Program-made: the position numbers and the translations under genes
Notes under the pieces: model-generated
The model's database searches: none
Told to the model about the DNA's origin: nothing
What the model saw: the letters and a program-made list of their open reading frames with translations, nothing else
Shown here: piece after piece, positions 31,923-45,531 of the stretch
Layout: the number at the start of each line of letters is the position of its first letter
Position numbering within the stretch: position 1 is the stretch's first letter
Origin: Pseudomonas saliphila
GTDB lineage: Bacteria > Pseudomonadota > Gammaproteobacteria > Pseudomonadales > Pseudomonadaceae
NCBI RefSeq assembly: GCF_008638345.1
Contig: NZ_VTVA01000016.1
Span: 46,950-110,949, forward strand
Length of the DNA stretch: 64,000 nt
Direction: 5' to 3'

Positions 31923-33398
31923 GTGTCTGTTGCACTCTGGCAGCAATGCATCGATTTTTTACGTGATGAGCTACCTGCTCAGCAGTTCAATACCTGGATT
32001 CGTCCCTTGCAGGTGGATGGCGACGACAATGAATTGCGCCTTTATGCACCGAACCGGTTTGTGCTGGATTGGGTCAATGACAAATACCTGAATCGTATCC
32101 AGGAGTTGCTCGATGATCTGTCCCAGGGTCAGGCGCCACTGCTGTCCTTGTTGATCGGTAGTCGTCGTGCAACCTCCACCGGTAATGCGCAGAGCCCGGC
32201 AGTGCGCGCCGAGACCAATCGACAAAGCCCCAATACTGCCACCGCTCCGGTTACACCGCGGACCCAGGTGATTTCCCAGGGTTTCCAGCCCGAGCCGTCG
32301 GCTTACGCCCCACGGCAAGCCGAATATGACCCGCATCCTCCGCAGCGCGCTGACTCAGGCCCGTCGGTCGTCAAGCACACGAGTTACCTCAATCGCAGTT
32401 TCACCTTTGAAAACTTCGTTGAGGGTAAATCGAACCAGCTCGCCCGGGCTGCCGCCTGGCAGGTCGCCGATAATCCCAAGCATGGTTACAACCCGCTTTT
32501 CCTTTACGGGGGCGTGGGCCTGGGCAAGACGCACCTGATGCATGCAGTCGGCAACCATCTGTTGAAGAAGAACCCTGCGGCCAAGATTGTCTATCTGCAT
32601 TCGGAGCGTTTCGTTGCGGATATGGTCAAGGCGTTGCAGATGAACGCCATCAACGATTTCAAGCGTTATTACCGCTCGGTAGACGCGCTGCTTATTGATG
32701 ACATCCAGTTCTTCGCCAAGAAGGAGCGCTCCCAGGAGGAGTTCTTCCATACCTTCAATGCGCTGCTGGAAGGCAATCAACAGGTCATCCTGACCAGCGA
32801 CCGTTACCCCAAGGAAATTGATGGCCTTGAAGAGCGACTGAAGTCGCGCTTCGGCTGGGGTCTTACGGTCGCGGTCGAACCCCCCGAGCTTGAGACGCGA
32901 GTGGCGATCCTGATGAAGAAGGCGGAGCAATCGCGAGTCGACCTGCCGCATGACGCTGCTTTTTTTATTGCGCAGCGCATCAGTTCCAACGTGCGTGAGC
33001 TGGAGGGCGCGTTGAAACGGGTGATTGCCAGCGCGCATTTCATGGGGCGCGATATCACCATTGAGCTGATCCGCGAATCGCTTAAGGATTTGCTTGCCCT
33101 GCGCGACAAGTTGGTCAGCATTGACAATATTCAGCGCACTGTTGCCGAGTATTACAAGATCAAACTATCCGATATGTTATCCAAACGCCGCTCGCGTTCG
33201 GTAGCACGCCCGCGTCAGGTGGCCATGGCTTTGTCCAAGGAACTGACCAACCACAGTCTTCCGGAGATCGGCGACGCCTTTGGCGGTCGCGATCACACGA
33301 CGGTGTTGCATGCGACCCGTAAAATCGCCGAGTTGCGTGAAATCGATGCCGACATCCGCGAAGATTATAAAAATTTGCTCAGGACATTGACCACCTGA
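31923..33398 (+). CDS. dnaA: chromosomal replication initiator protein DnaA
   Basis: DnaA binds DnaA boxes at oriC, unwinds the origin and loads DnaB helicase. The 491-residue protein starts with GTG at 31923 after GGGGG. Domain I (about 1-80) has [25 protein letters not shown]; domain II is a variable linker (about 90-150) rich in Pro, Gln and Thr; the AAA+ domain has Walker [15 protein letters not shown] and Walker [15 protein letters not shown]; domain IV has the DNA-binding signature [15 protein letters not shown]. It heads the dnaA-dnaN-recF-gyrB operon. Confidence 0.99.
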   Translation: MSVALWQQCIDFLRDELPAQQFNTWIRPLQVDGDDNELRLYAPNRFVLDWVNDKYLNRIQELLDDLSQGQAPLLSLLIGSRRATSTGNAQSPAVRAETNRQSPNTATAPVTPRTQVISQGFQPEPSAYAPRQAEYDPHPPQRADSGPSVVKHTSYLNRSFTFENFVEGKSNQLARAAAWQVADNPKHGYNPLFLYGGVGLGKTHLMHAVGNHLLKKNPAAKIVYLHSERFVADMVKALQMNAINDFKRYYRSVDALLIDDIQFFAKKERSQEEFFHTFNALLEGNQQVILTSDRYPKEIDGLEERLKSRFGWGLTVAVEPPELETRVAILMKKAEQSRVDLPHDAAFFIAQRISSNVRELEGALKRVIASAHFMGRDITIELIRESLKDLLALRDKLVSIDNIQRTVAEYYKIKLSDMLSKRRSRSVARPRQVAMALSKELTNHSLPEIGDAFGGRDHTTVLHATRKIAELREIDADIREDYKNLLRTLTT

Positions 33399-33450
33399 TC
33401 AAGGTGATGCCTGGCAACCAAGCCATCCTGCACGAGGTCGAAGGAAGACA

Positions 33451-34554
33451 ATGCAATTCACCATCCAGCGCGAAGCCCTGTTAAAGCCCCTGCAACTGGT
33501 GGCCGGTGTTGTAGAGCGGCGGCAGACCCTTCCGGTGCTGTCGAACGTTTTACTTGTAGTCGACGGCAACACCCTGTCACTCACCGGCACTGACCTGGAA
33601 GTTGAGCTTGTCGGTCGCATTAATCTGGAAGACGGCGCCGAGGCCGGCGAGATTACCGTGCCCGCGCGCAAGCTCATGGATATCTGCAAATCATTGCCTG
33701 ATGACGCGACCCTGAACGTCAAGGTTGATGACAATAAAGCAGTGATCAAGGCAGGTCGTAGTCGCTTTACCCTGGCCACGCTGCCTGCCGCAGATTTCCC
33801 GAACGTCGAGGACAGTCCTGGCGCGATGAGTTTCGCCGTGAGTCAGAACAAACTCCGTCGGCTGATTGAGCGCACCAGCTTTGCGATGGCGCAGCAGGAT
33901 GTCCGCTACTACCTGAACGGCATGCTGCTGGAAATCAACAACGGCCAGCTGCGTTCAGTCGCTACCGACGGCCATCGCATGGCGATGTGTACGGTCGATG
34001 CGGGTATTGACTATCAGGAGCGCTACCAGCTGATTGTGCCGCGCAAGGGCATCCTCGAGCTGGCACGGTTGCTGGGCGAGGCTGATGACCTGGTCAACAT
34101 TACACTGGGTTCACATCACATCCGCGCGACCACGGGCGACTTTACCTTTACCTCCAAACTGGTAGACGGCAAATTCCCCGATTACGAGCGGGTATTGCCA
34201 CGTGGCGGCGACAAGGTGGTGCTGGCCGACAGGCAAACGCTGCGTAACGCCTTTTCTCGTACGGCCATTCTGTCCAACGAGAAATACCGCGGCATTCGGT
34301 TGATGCTTAGCGAAGGGCAGTTGAAAATTCAGGCGAACAACCCTGAACAGGAAGAAGCCGAGGAAGAGATTGTCGTTGAGTACTCGGGCGCTTCGTTGGA
34401 AATTGGCTTTAACGTTAGCTATCTGTTGGATGTAATGAACGTTCTGGGCAGCGAACACGTGAAGATGATCCTGGCTGACGCTAATAGCAGCGCGCTGGTG
34501 CAAGAGTCCGAAAATGACGACTGCTTGTATGTCGTCATGCCCATGCGTCTCTAG
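33451..34554 (+). CDS. dnaN: DNA polymerase III beta sliding clamp
   Basis: DnaN is the ring-shaped clamp that holds polymerases and many repair proteins on DNA. The 367-residue protein has the usual three domains and begins [20 protein letters not shown]. Conserved segments include [32 protein letters not shown] and the C-terminal YVVMPMRL, which forms part of the clamp-binding pocket. AAGGA precedes the ATG, 52 bases after dnaA. Confidence 0.99.
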   Translation: MQFTIQREALLKPLQLVAGVVERRQTLPVLSNVLLVVDGNTLSLTGTDLEVELVGRINLEDGAEAGEITVPARKLMDICKSLPDDATLNVKVDDNKAVIKAGRSRFTLATLPAADFPNVEDSPGAMSFAVSQNKLRRLIERTSFAMAQQDVRYYLNGMLLEINNGQLRSVATDGHRMAMCTVDAGIDYQERYQLIVPRKGILELARLLGEADDLVNITLGSHHIRATTGDFTFTSKLVDGKFPDYERVLPRGGDKVVLADRQTLRNAFSRTAILSNEKYRGIRLMLSEGQLKIQANNPEQEEAEEEIVVEYSGASLEIGFNVSYLLDVMNVLGSEHVKMILADANSSALVQESENDDCLYVVMPMRL

Positions 34555-34562
34555 TCCAACCA

Positions 34563-38091
<3,529 letters not shown>

Positions 38092-38125
38092 ACGAAGCGA
38101 TATAAGGTTGGTGTTTCACCAACAG

Positions 38126-38163
38126 AAAAACCCCGGTCGGGCATCAGCTCCGCCGGGGTTTTT
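38126..38163 (+). terminator. Rho-independent terminator of the dnaA-gyrB operon
   Basis: AAAAACCCCGG (38126-38136) pairs with CCGGGGTTTTT (38153-38163), 35 bases after the gyrB stop, with a T-run on the plus strand and an A-run that also permits activity on the minus strand for the convergent small gene. Confidence 0.92.
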
Positions 38164-38192
38164 CCTTAATGTTCAGCAAGAAACGTGTGGGT

Positions 38193-38447
38193 CTAGCCTG
38201 CCGCTTGTCTAAGCGGTTGCACGGCCTGTTCGGGTTGTTCGGTATGAATCGATTCCGACATGGAATGCAGCATGCTGCGGATCTGGCCTTCCAGAGACTG
38301 CAGATGCGCGAGCATATTCTCGTGTGAAATCAATAACTCACAGTCATCGGGACTTCGGTCGAGTGCCTGTTGACCCATTTCAACAAACCACCGGGCTTTT
38401 TCGATACGGAGCTGAAGCTGAGCGATGTGATTATCGACTTGTATCAT
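38193..38447 (-). CDS. small coiled-coil protein, unknown function
   Basis: I do not recognise this gene. From ATG 38447 (MIQVDNHIAQLQLRIEKARW, 84 aa) GGAAG lies eight bases upstream; starts at 38453 or 38492 are also possible. The protein is acidic and almost wholly helical, with heptad-like spacing of Leu, Ile and Met (IAQLQLRIEK, MLAHLQSLEGQIRSML). There is no signal peptide or membrane helix. It is convergent with gyrB and probably forms a small cytosolic oligomer. A codon-aligned open frame exists on the opposite strand but lacks a start signal. Confidence 0.6.
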   Translation of the reverse strand: MIQVDNHIAQLQLRIEKARWFVEMGQQALDRSPDDCELLISHENMLAHLQSLEGQIRSMLHSMSESIHTEQPEQAVQPLRQAAG

Positions 38448-38786
38448 GAGCATTACTTCCCTATTCAGGCGCTTAACAAATATCCCATTCATCTCGAACG
38501 GCTGGATGTGGAGCCGGGATATGGCTGGTCACTTCTCGATATCTGATCGGTTTTTGGGGAAAAGACCGAACGGCCAGAATCTTGCTACCATTTTTTTGTT
38601 CTGCTGGATTGTTATGGTATGAGCCGCCCCGATGGCTCATAAATAACATTCTAGTGCCGAATTAATGTGACGTAGTACCACTTGTCTGATTGCAAGGCTC
38701 TGAAACGGTCTATAAGACTAATGGTCTCCCCACCGCGAACATCCATGTCCAACCCTATGCCAGAGTCGCTAAGCCGTTATGCTCAC
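38448..38786. other. intergenic stretch without a recognisable gene
   Basis: About 340 bases lie between two minus-strand genes. The only structure I see is a perfect inverted repeat, TATGAGCC (38618-38625) with GGCTCATA (38634-38641), not followed by a T-run, and a short T-rich stretch near 38590. No convincing coding frame, tRNA or promoter was found, although the promoter of the small coiled-coil gene must lie here. Confidence 0.5.
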
Positions 38787-38811
38787 AAAAAAGGCCAGCA
38801 AGAGCTGGCCT
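38787..38811 (-). terminator. Rho-independent terminator of the GH5 lipoprotein gene
   Basis: AGGCCAGC (38792-38799) pairs with GCTGGCCT (38804-38811) around a four-base loop. On the minus strand the stem runs into six T, about 22 bases after the stop codon at 38833. Confidence 0.88.
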
Positions 38812-38832
38812 GATCAAGTGGACAAAACATGC

Positions 38833-40047
38833 CTAGGGAAGTGGCCCGTACTCTGTGCAGTTACCGGTATCGACATATTTCTTCAGCACCTCCCATTGCG
38901 CCTTGTCCTTCCCGTCCTTGCCGGGTTCTACCGAGAGCTTGTACGTGCCCCAGGATGGACCCGCCGCCCAATAGCTCACCGGGATGCAATTTTCCTGCAG
39001 GTAGCCGAGCATGTTATCCATGGCCTTCAGATACTGGGCATCATTCGGCACGCCAAACTCGCCAATATGTCCGCGCTTATAGTTTTCCTTGAGCCAGTTG
39101 ACGAACGGTTTCACCCGGTTAACGCCGACCATGGGGTCGAACTTGTCATAGCTTTGTTTGTAGCTGCCGCTGGCATCCGGATCCAGATACACGTGCGCTG
39201 AGAAAACCAGGTTATTCGTCGGGTCGTCCAGTTCCAGTAGCGCATCAGCATACTTCGGCCAACGGGCAGCGCTCGACCAGGAGGTGCCTTCGATGAAGAT
39301 AGGCTTCAGCCTGTCGTGTTTGCGTACCCCGTCAATACCCGCCTGGGCCGCCGCCGGCCATTTATCGTCGGCGCCGTAGGGCTCGTTCATGATGTCGTAA
39401 GCATATAGCGCGGGATGATCGCTCCACCGCTTGGCGATACGCGACAGCAGGTCTCTGAAGGCCGCTACCGGTACTTTTTCGGTGCCGATCACGTTACCGC
39501 GATAGCGGGCGTAATTGTGCACATCGAGCAAGATATCAATGTAATTTTGCTCGGCCTGATCGAGCATGTCGTCGATGTGACCGGCATAAACTTCGTCCAA
39601 TTTGCCGTTGAGCGTTGGCTGCAGGCGTTCCCACTTGATCGGAAAACGCACTGAGGTGATACCTTTTGCCGCCCAACGATCGAAGTAGGCATCCGGTGGG
39701 AAGAAATAATGCGTGCCCTCCTTGCCAGGTAGTTCGCTGCTGGTGAACTCGGCCCCCGCGACGTTGAGACCGATCAGAGCAATCGGCCCACCGGTATCAA
39801 TGTCCCCAGCGCGCTCCTTTTGAACAGTCTTGGCGCTGACTGATTGCTTGGCCTCGGTGCTGTCATCGCCGATAGTCGCGTCTGGCGTCGGCTCCGGTTG
39901 TTGTTCGATTTGTTCGACGCCGGGATCGTCAAATTCGGGTTCGCTATCGTCACTGCCGCTACGACAACCTTGGCTGGAAACTACAATCAGACCAAGCGCG
40001 ACAGGCATCAGCCATCTTTGCAGGGGATGGAGGTTGTCTGTCCTCAT
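38833..40047 (-). CDS. GH5-like glycoside hydrolase lipoprotein
   Basis: This is a predicted retaining endo-glycosidase of family GH5 (cellulase family A), probably attached to the outer membrane. The start ATG 40047 (MRTDNLHPLQRW, 404 aa) has AAGG upstream. A lipoprotein signal ends SSQGC with Cys28. Then comes a linker of about 60 residues rich in Asp, Glu, Gln and Ser, and a TIM-barrel domain (about 88-390). GH5 marks are VRFPIKWERLQP, DVHNYARY, the acid/base Glu222 in YDIMNEPYG and the nucleophile Glu330 in GHIGEFGVP. Substrate may be beta-glucan or cellulose. It sits alone between gyrB and plsC and has its own terminator. Confidence 0.88.
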   Translation of the reverse strand: MRTDNLHPLQRWLMPVALGLIVVSSQGCRSGSDDSEPEFDDPGVEQIEQQPEPTPDATIGDDSTEAKQSVSAKTVQKERAGDIDTGGPIALIGLNVAGAEFTSSELPGKEGTHYFFPPDAYFDRWAAKGITSVRFPIKWERLQPTLNGKLDEVYAGHIDDMLDQAEQNYIDILLDVHNYARYRGNVIGTEKVPVAAFRDLLSRIAKRWSDHPALYAYDIMNEPYGADDKWPAAAQAGIDGVRKHDRLKPIFIEGTSWSSAARWPKYADALLELDDPTNNLVFSAHVYLDPDASGSYKQSYDKFDPMVGVNRVKPFVNWLKENYKRGHIGEFGVPNDAQYLKAMDNMLGYLQENCIPVSYWAAGPSWGTYKLSVEPGKDGKDKAQWEVLKKYVDTGNCTEYGPLP

Positions 40048-40446
40048 GGGTAAAACCTTCTTGTTCGATTGGGATCGGGGCAGAAGATAGTAAGAGGCAG
40101 ATGGCGATTTGTGGCCGAGGCGATGCCAGAGTGTGACCAAGGTTTGGCTGGGGGTCAGGAAGGGTGACTGGTGTCGCAAAACGCAGCGGCAAAGACCGCC
40201 AATTCAGGCCCTCGGATGACCCTGTAACCGGCACTTTATATGCCTGATGGTCAGCCGCAAACCCCCGTGCTTCATGGCCTAATGCCTTGTTTCTCGATGT
40301 TTGGTCTTGTCGGCTTTTTCCGACGTGTTGGGTTCAAACGGGAGGCTGAGGCAGGCTCAATAAAGAGGTCTCGGCCCGGCGTTGTGTTCACTGCCGGGCT
40401 GAAGAATATTGCGTGCTGGGTAGTGCGTGTCGAGCTTAAGTCGACA
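40048..40446. other. intergenic stretch between GH5 gene and plsC
   Basis: About 400 bases contain no gene that I can support. Frames here lack ribosome sites and family similarity. The left part must hold the GH5 promoter; the right part holds one hairpin, listed separately. Confidence 0.5.
40374..40399 (-). terminator. hairpin after plsC
   Basis: GCCCGGC (40374-40380) pairs with GCCGGGC (40393-40399) about 48 bases beyond the stop of the acyltransferase gene. The minus-strand sequence after it is only moderately T-rich, so termination is probable but not certain. Confidence 0.45.
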
Positions 40447-41181
40447 CTAGCGTGTGCGCATGTCAGTCAGGGCTTCATTGACCCATTGCTCGGCGCGCTT
40501 GTGCAGCTCGACGATAGACCGCGGGTCGCTGCCGGTGGGATACATTGCAGGGCCTATCTTGACCGTGATCGTCCCAGGGCGCTTGCCCCAGCCAACCTTG
40601 GGCCAGAATTCACCGGCATTGTGCGCTACCGGTACTACAGGTACGTTGTTGCTGCAGGCCAGTGCAGTGCCGCCGCGGGAAAACTTGATGGTAGTACCAG
40701 GCAGCACACGGGTACCTTCAGGAAAGACCAGAATCCAGAATCCCTCCGCCAGCCGCTCGCCGCCGACTTTTGCAAGTTGCTTGAGCGAATCGCGACCCTT
40801 GCTGCGGTCAATGGCGATGGGCTTGGCCAACGCAAAGGCCCAGCCGAAGAAAGGAACATATAACAGCTCTTTCTTGATCAGTTGCGTCTGCGGATGAAAC
40901 ACCTGTTGCAGGAAGAAGGTCTCCCAGGTGCTTTGATGATTAGCCAGCACCACCCCTACCTGATCGGGAATATTCTCGCGACCAATGACCTCATAGCGGA
41001 TCCCGACCAGGTGCCGGGTCAGCCAGATCGCCATGCGGCTCCACCAGCCAACGATCAGGGTATAGCGCCAGTGTGGGGACAAAAAAGGCGCTACGATGAG
41101 CATCAGCAATCCCCATATTCCGGCGCTGGCAGACAGCAACAGATAAAAGAGCGTGACGCGCAGGGGCATCAAAAAGGACAT
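40447..41181 (-). CDS. plsC: 1-acyl-sn-glycerol-3-phosphate acyltransferase
   Basis: This PlsC-family enzyme transfers an acyl chain to lysophosphatidic acid or a related lysolipid in the inner membrane. The 244-residue protein has two N-terminal hydrophobic segments (LFYLLLSASAGIWGLLMLIV), the catalytic motif NHQSTWETF (H-X4-E variant of HX4D), the KKELLYVPFFGWAF segment and FPEGTR for glycerol-3-phosphate binding. It starts three bases after gmhB. Pseudomonads carry more than one PlsC paralogue, so its role as the main enzyme is not proven; an older name for the gene at this locus is lptA. Confidence 0.9.
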   Translation of the reverse strand: MSFLMPLRVTLFYLLLSASAGIWGLLMLIVAPFLSPHWRYTLIVGWWSRMAIWLTRHLVGIRYEVIGRENIPDQVGVVLANHQSTWETFFLQQVFHPQTQLIKKELLYVPFFGWAFALAKPIAIDRSKGRDSLKQLAKVGGERLAEGFWILVFPEGTRVLPGTTIKFSRGGTALACSNNVPVVPVAHNAGEFWPKVGWGKRPGTITVKIGPAMYPTGSDPRSIVELHKRAEQWVNEALTDMRTR

Positions 41182-41183
41182 GT

Positions 41184-41717
41184 TCAGGCTTCCAGCAAGT
41201 GAGCGGCCACGGCGGCCAGATCGTCAAATACGAGGGTGCCAGGCGGCAGCGATTTTTTCTCGGTAGCGGTGCCCTTTCCGGTGCGGACCAGAATGGGACG
41301 GCAGCCCACCGCTGCGCCTGCCTGTAAGTCCCGCAGGCTGTCCCCGACTGTCGGAACGCCGTCCAGGGGAATGTTGAAATGCGCAGCGATACGTTCAAAC
41401 AGGCCTGTCAGGGGTTTGCGGCAGTCGCAGCCGTCATTGGGCCCGTGCGGACAATGCACAATCAAATCAATCCGACCGCCCTGCTCAGCCACCAGCTCCT
41501 GCAGATGTTGGTGCATGGCCTCCAGTGTGGCCCGGGTGAAATACCCCCGCGCCACTCCGGACTGGTTGGTGGCGACCGCAACAGTCCAGCCGGCGCGGCT
41601 CAGCGCCGCTATGGCGTCGATCGAGCCAGGTAACGGAATCCATTCATCCAGCGTTTTGACGAAATCGTCGGAGTCCCGGTTGATGACGCCATCGCGGTCC
41701 AGAATTATCAGTTTCAT
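41184..41717 (-). CDS. gmhB: D-glycero-beta-D-manno-heptose-1,7-bisphosphate 7-phosphatase
   Basis: GmhB is a HAD-family phosphatase that removes the 7-phosphate in the synthesis of ADP-heptose for the lipopolysaccharide inner core. The 177-residue protein has the catalytic DRDGVINRDS (nucleophile and acid Asp), AVATNQSGVARGYF, the zinc-binding Cys/His loop (CPHGPNDGCDCRKP) and the final VGDSLRDLQAGAAVGC. It lies nine bases after glyS, in the same order as other pseudomonads. Confidence 0.95.
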   Translation of the reverse strand: MKLIILDRDGVINRDSDDFVKTLDEWIPLPGSIDAIAALSRAGWTVAVATNQSGVARGYFTRATLEAMHQHLQELVAEQGGRIDLIVHCPHGPNDGCDCRKPLTGLFERIAAHFNIPLDGVPTVGDSLRDLQAGAAVGCRPILVRTGKGTATEKKSLPPGTLVFDDLAAVAAHLLEA

Positions 41718-41726
41718 AAACCTTGA

Positions 41727-43781
41727 TCAACCCAGCAGCGAAATGTCCGCTACCCCCAGGAACAAGCCACGCAGCCGGGCCAGCAAGGCATAACGGTTGG
41801 CCTTGATCGCAGGATCCTCGGCATTCACCAGTACCTGATCGAAGAACGCATCGACTGGCTCACGCAGCGTCGCGAGTGATTCCAGGCTGCCGGTGTACTG
41901 GCGATTGCGTGCCAGTGGTTCGGCTGCCCGCTCGGCGTCCTGGACTGCCCTGGCCAGTTCCACCTCGGCCGGTTCGTTGAGCAAGGCTGAATCGACGGTG
42001 GTCTCGATGGCGATGTCGGCCTTGGACAGAATGTTGGCGACGCGCTTGTTGGCCGCGGCCAGCGCTTCGGCTTCCGGCAGCCGGCGGAAGGCTTGCACGG
42101 CCTGTATACGTTGATCGAAATCCAGTGGCGAGGTGGGGGTGACGGCGCGTACTGACTGGTACACCGCAACGTCGATGCCCTCATCTTCGTAGCGCGCACG
42201 CAGGCGGTCGAAGATGAAGTCCTGCACCTGATTGACTAGCCCTTCGGCCGTCACTGATTCGCCGTACTGGGCAACAGCTGTTTCCAGCGCGGTATGCAGG
42301 TCCAGCTCCAGCTTCTTCTCGATCAGAATACGCAACACGCCAAGCGCAGCACGGCGCAGTGCGTAGGGATCCTTGCTGCCGGTGGGCAGCATGCCGATGC
42401 CGAAAATACCGACCAGGGTATCGAGCTTGTCTGCCAGTGCGACCGCCGAGCCGGTCAGCGTTGTCGGCAGCTCGCCACCCGCGCCGCGCGGCATATATTG
42501 CTCATTCAGCGCCAGCGCGACATCTTCCGCTTCCCCGTCATGCCGGGCGTAATAGTAGCCGGCGATACCCTGCAGTTCGGGGAATTCGCCGACCATTTCG
42601 GTCGACAGATCACATTTGCTCAGCAGGCCGGCGCGGGCCGCCTGCTCTGGGTCGCCGCCGATTCGAGTGGCGATGAATGCAGCCAGGTTAGAGACGCGCA
42701 CAGCCTTGTCGTACACACTGCCAAGCTGAGCCTGGAACACCACATTGGCCAGGCGTGTGTTGTGACTTTCCAGCGGCTGCTTCTGGTCCTGCTTGAAGAA
42801 GAACTCGGCATCGGTCAGCCGCGGACGCACGACTTTCTCGTTGCCGGAAATAATCTGCGCTGGATCATGGCTTTCGATGTTCGCAACCGTGATAAAACGT
42901 GGCAGCAAACGGCCGTTGGCATCCAGAAGACAGAAGTATTTCTGGTTGTCCTGCATGGTCGAGATGAGCGCTTCCTGGGGGACCTCGAGGAAACGTTCCT
43001 CAAAGCTGCACACCAGCGGCACAGGCCATTCGACCAGGGCGGTGACTTCATCCAGCAGGTCATCGGGGATGATCGCCGTCCCCTGCTGTTCGGCGGCAAG
43101 CTGTTCAACGCGATGGCGAATCATCTCGCGGCGCTCGTTGAAATCGGCAATCACGTTCGCCCCACGCAGATCGTCGGCGTAGCTGGCCGGCGTGGTGATG
43201 CGCACTTCATCGGGATGATGGAAACGGTGGCCGCGTGAGGTCCGTCCAGCCTGTTGAGCGAGGATCTCGCCGGGGATCATCGAGTCGCCCTGGATCATCA
43301 CCAACCACTTGGTCGGGCGGACGAACTCGGTCTTGCGGTCAGACCAGCGCATGCGTTTGGGAATCGGCAACGCCGCCAGCGCCGTATCGACGATATCGGG
43401 CAGCAGATCGTGCGCGGGTTGTCCGGGAATGGTTTCCACATAGCGCAGTTTCGGGCCGCTGTGGTCCAGCTCCGAGACCTCGACTCCACATTTGCGGGCG
43501 AAGCCCTGAGCGGCCTTGGTCGGATTGCCCTCGGCATCAAAGGCCGCCTGCACGGGCGGGCCATCCATTTGGCTGATGCGGTCAGGCTGCTGGGTAGCCA
43601 GTTGCCCGATGAATACAGCCAGTCGACGCGGAGCGGCGAAGTAGCGCGCTGAATCATAGCTCAGCCCGGCGTCCTTCAAGCCCTTCTCGACGCCTTGCTG
43701 AAAGGCTTCGGCAAGGCGTTTGAGCGCCTTGGGCGGCAATTCTTCAGTACCCAGTTCTACCAGAAAATCGAGCGGCAGCAT
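41727..43781 (-). CDS. glyS: glycine-tRNA ligase beta subunit
   Basis: GlyS is the tRNA-binding beta chain of the bacterial alpha2beta2 glycyl-tRNA synthetase. The 684-residue protein has the usual length and begins [19 protein letters not shown]; conserved blocks include [13 protein letters not shown] and [15 protein letters not shown]. The C-terminal anticodon-binding-like domain (about 560-680) is present. Its ATG overlaps the glyQ stop by one base (TAATG), so the two subunits are translationally coupled. Confidence 0.98.
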   Translation of the reverse strand: MLPLDFLVELGTEELPPKALKRLAEAFQQGVEKGLKDAGLSYDSARYFAAPRRLAVFIGQLATQQPDRISQMDGPPVQAAFDAEGNPTKAAQGFARKCGVEVSELDHSGPKLRYVETIPGQPAHDLLPDIVDTALAALPIPKRMRWSDRKTEFVRPTKWLVMIQGDSMIPGEILAQQAGRTSRGHRFHHPDEVRITTPASYADDLRGANVIADFNERREMIRHRVEQLAAEQQGTAIIPDDLLDEVTALVEWPVPLVCSFEERFLEVPQEALISTMQDNQKYFCLLDANGRLLPRFITVANIESHDPAQIISGNEKVVRPRLTDAEFFFKQDQKQPLESHNTRLANVVFQAQLGSVYDKAVRVSNLAAFIATRIGGDPEQAARAGLLSKCDLSTEMVGEFPELQGIAGYYYARHDGEAEDVALALNEQYMPRGAGGELPTTLTGSAVALADKLDTLVGIFGIGMLPTGSKDPYALRRAALGVLRILIEKKLELDLHTALETAVAQYGESVTAEGLVNQVQDFIFDRLRARYEDEGIDVAVYQSVRAVTPTSPLDFDQRIQAVQAFRRLPEAEALAAANKRVANILSKADIAIETTVDSALLNEPAEVELARAVQDAERAAEPLARNRQYTGSLESLATLREPVDAFFDQVLVNAEDPAIKANRYALLARLRGLFLGVADISLLG

Positions 43782-44728
43782 TATTCGGCCTCCTTCAGTT
43801 TGGCCAGTACTTCATCACGCAATGCGGGGGTGGCCATGGGAAAGCCGAGTTTCGCCCGGGCCTGCAGATAACTCTGGGCGATGGCGCGGGACAGTCCGCG
43901 CACCCGCAGAATGTAGCGCTGACGCTCGGTAACGGAGATGGCGCGGCGTGCATCCAGCAGGTTGAAAGTATGCGACGCCTTGATGACCATTTCGTAGGCC
44001 GGCAGCGACAGTTCCGCGGCAATCAGGCGGTTGGCTTCGCCTTCATAGAAGTCGAACAGCTCGAACATCTTGTCGACGTTGGCGTGCTCGAAGTTGTAGG
44101 TCGATTGTTCCACTTCGTTCTGGTGGAACACATCGCCGTAGGTCACTCGGCCCAAGGGGCCATCGGAGTACACCAGATCGTAGACCGAGTCGACGCCCTG
44201 CAGATACATTGCCAGCCGTTCAAGGCCGTAGGTAATCTCGCCGGTCACCGGATAACACTCGATACCGCCTACCTGCTGGAAGTAGGTGAACTGGGTGACT
44301 TCCATACCGTTGAGCCAGACTTCCCAACCCAGACCCCAGGCGCCCAGGGTTGGCGATTCCCAGTTGTCTTCAACGAAGCGGATGTCATGCACCAGTGGAT
44401 CCACGCCGATGTGCTTCAGCGACTCCAGATACAGTTCCTGGATATCATCGGGATTCGGCTTGAGCACCACCTGGAACTGGTAGTAATGCTGCAGCCGGTT
44501 GGGGTTGTCGCCGTAGCGGCCATCAGTTGGGCGGCGGCTGGGCTGAACGTAGGCTGCATTCCAGGTCTCCGGGCCGATCGCACGCAAAAAAGTCGCTGTA
44601 TGGAAGGTCCCGGCGCCCATTTCCATATCGTAGGGCTGCAGAATCACGCAACCCTTCTCTGCCCAGAAACTCTGCAGGGCAAGGATAAGTCCTTGAAAGG
44701 TATGGACGGCTGGATTGGTCTGAGTCAC
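43781..44728 (-). CDS. glyQ: glycine-tRNA ligase alpha subunit
   Basis: GlyQ is the catalytic class II alpha chain that activates glycine with ATP. The 315-residue protein shows [18 protein letters not shown], the [19 protein letters not shown] segment, the motif 2 region [19 protein letters not shown] and [14 protein letters not shown] (motif 3). It heads the glyQ-glyS-gmhB-plsC run. Divergent tag begins 150 bases away. Confidence 0.98.
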   Translation of the reverse strand: MTQTNPAVHTFQGLILALQSFWAEKGCVILQPYDMEMGAGTFHTATFLRAIGPETWNAAYVQPSRRPTDGRYGDNPNRLQHYYQFQVVLKPNPDDIQELYLESLKHIGVDPLVHDIRFVEDNWESPTLGAWGLGWEVWLNGMEVTQFTYFQQVGGIECYPVTGEITYGLERLAMYLQGVDSVYDLVYSDGPLGRVTYGDVFHQNEVEQSTYNFEHANVDKMFELFDFYEGEANRLIAAELSLPAYEMVIKASHTFNLLDARRAISVTERQRYILRVRGLSRAIAQSYLQARAKLGFPMATPALRDEVLAKLKEAE

Positions 44729-44879
44729 GTTTTCACCCGGTTAGGCTGTAAAGAAAGGCGGAAGTATACATTCAGACAGGGGTGACATACAGGCGGAGAC
44801 CAAGGCCTGGTCGACGACTCAAAGCTCAACCGCTGCTGGGGTACACTTGCAGCTCGACAACTGAGACAGCGAAGCGCCC

Positions 44880-45482
44880 ATGATCACATCCGTAACGCCC
44901 ATCATCCGTTGCCAGTGGTGTTCTGACGATCCAATTTATCAGGCCTACCATGACACTGAATGGGGTGTCCCCGAGTTTGATGCTAATCGGCTGTTCGAGA
45001 AGCTGGTATTGGACGGCCTGCAGGCGGGCTTGTCCTGGATCACCATCCTCAAGAAACGCGAGCGTTACCGTCAGGTTTACCGCGGTTTCGATCTCGAGTT
45101 CATGGCCAATCAAACGGATGACGATCTTCTGCAGCTGATGGCGGATCCGGGGATTATCCGCAATCGGTTGAAGGTCCGCGCAGCCAGGCAAAACGCACGG
45201 GCATGGCTGGCACTCAGGGAGCAGACCGACCCGGCGCAGTGGCTGTGGCAATTTGTCGGCGGCGCGCCGCGCATCAATCACTTCACCAGCATCGCTGAGG
45301 TACCGGCCATTACCCTCGAAGCGGAGGCAATGAGCAAGGCACTGAAAAAAAACGGCTTTTCCTTTGTCGGGCCGACTATTTGTTATGCCTTCATGCAGGC
45401 TACCGGCATGGTCATGGACCACACAAAAGACTGCTTTCGCTACCCCGCGCTTACGCGATCATCTGGCGGTGTCTCGCCCTGA
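44880..45482 (+). CDS. tag: DNA-3-methyladenine glycosylase I
   Basis: Tag removes 3-methyladenine from alkylated DNA as the first step of base excision repair. The 200-residue protein has CQWCSDDPIYQAYHDTEWG at the start, VLDGLQAGLSWITILKKR, and the C-terminal FVGPTICYAFMQATGMVMDHTKDCFR. The Cys and His residues at both ends form the zinc snap of the family. It is divergent from glyQ and followed by the lpxL-like gene. Confidence 0.96.
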   Translation: MITSVTPIIRCQWCSDDPIYQAYHDTEWGVPEFDANRLFEKLVLDGLQAGLSWITILKKRERYRQVYRGFDLEFMANQTDDDLLQLMADPGIIRNRLKVRAARQNARAWLALREQTDPAQWLWQFVGGAPRINHFTSIAEVPAITLEAEAMSKALKKNGFSFVGPTICYAFMQATGMVMDHTKDCFRYPALTRSSGGVSP

Positions 45483-45531
45483 CGCGCCGCTGCCATTACA
45501 ATACTTTTTTCCAGACTGTGTGGGGTTACCT

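Noticed and set aside
38336..38550. Open frame on the plus strand antisense to the small coiled-coil gene
   Set aside because: It is codon-aligned with the opposite gene, has no ribosome site or good start, and such shadows are common in GC-rich DNA.
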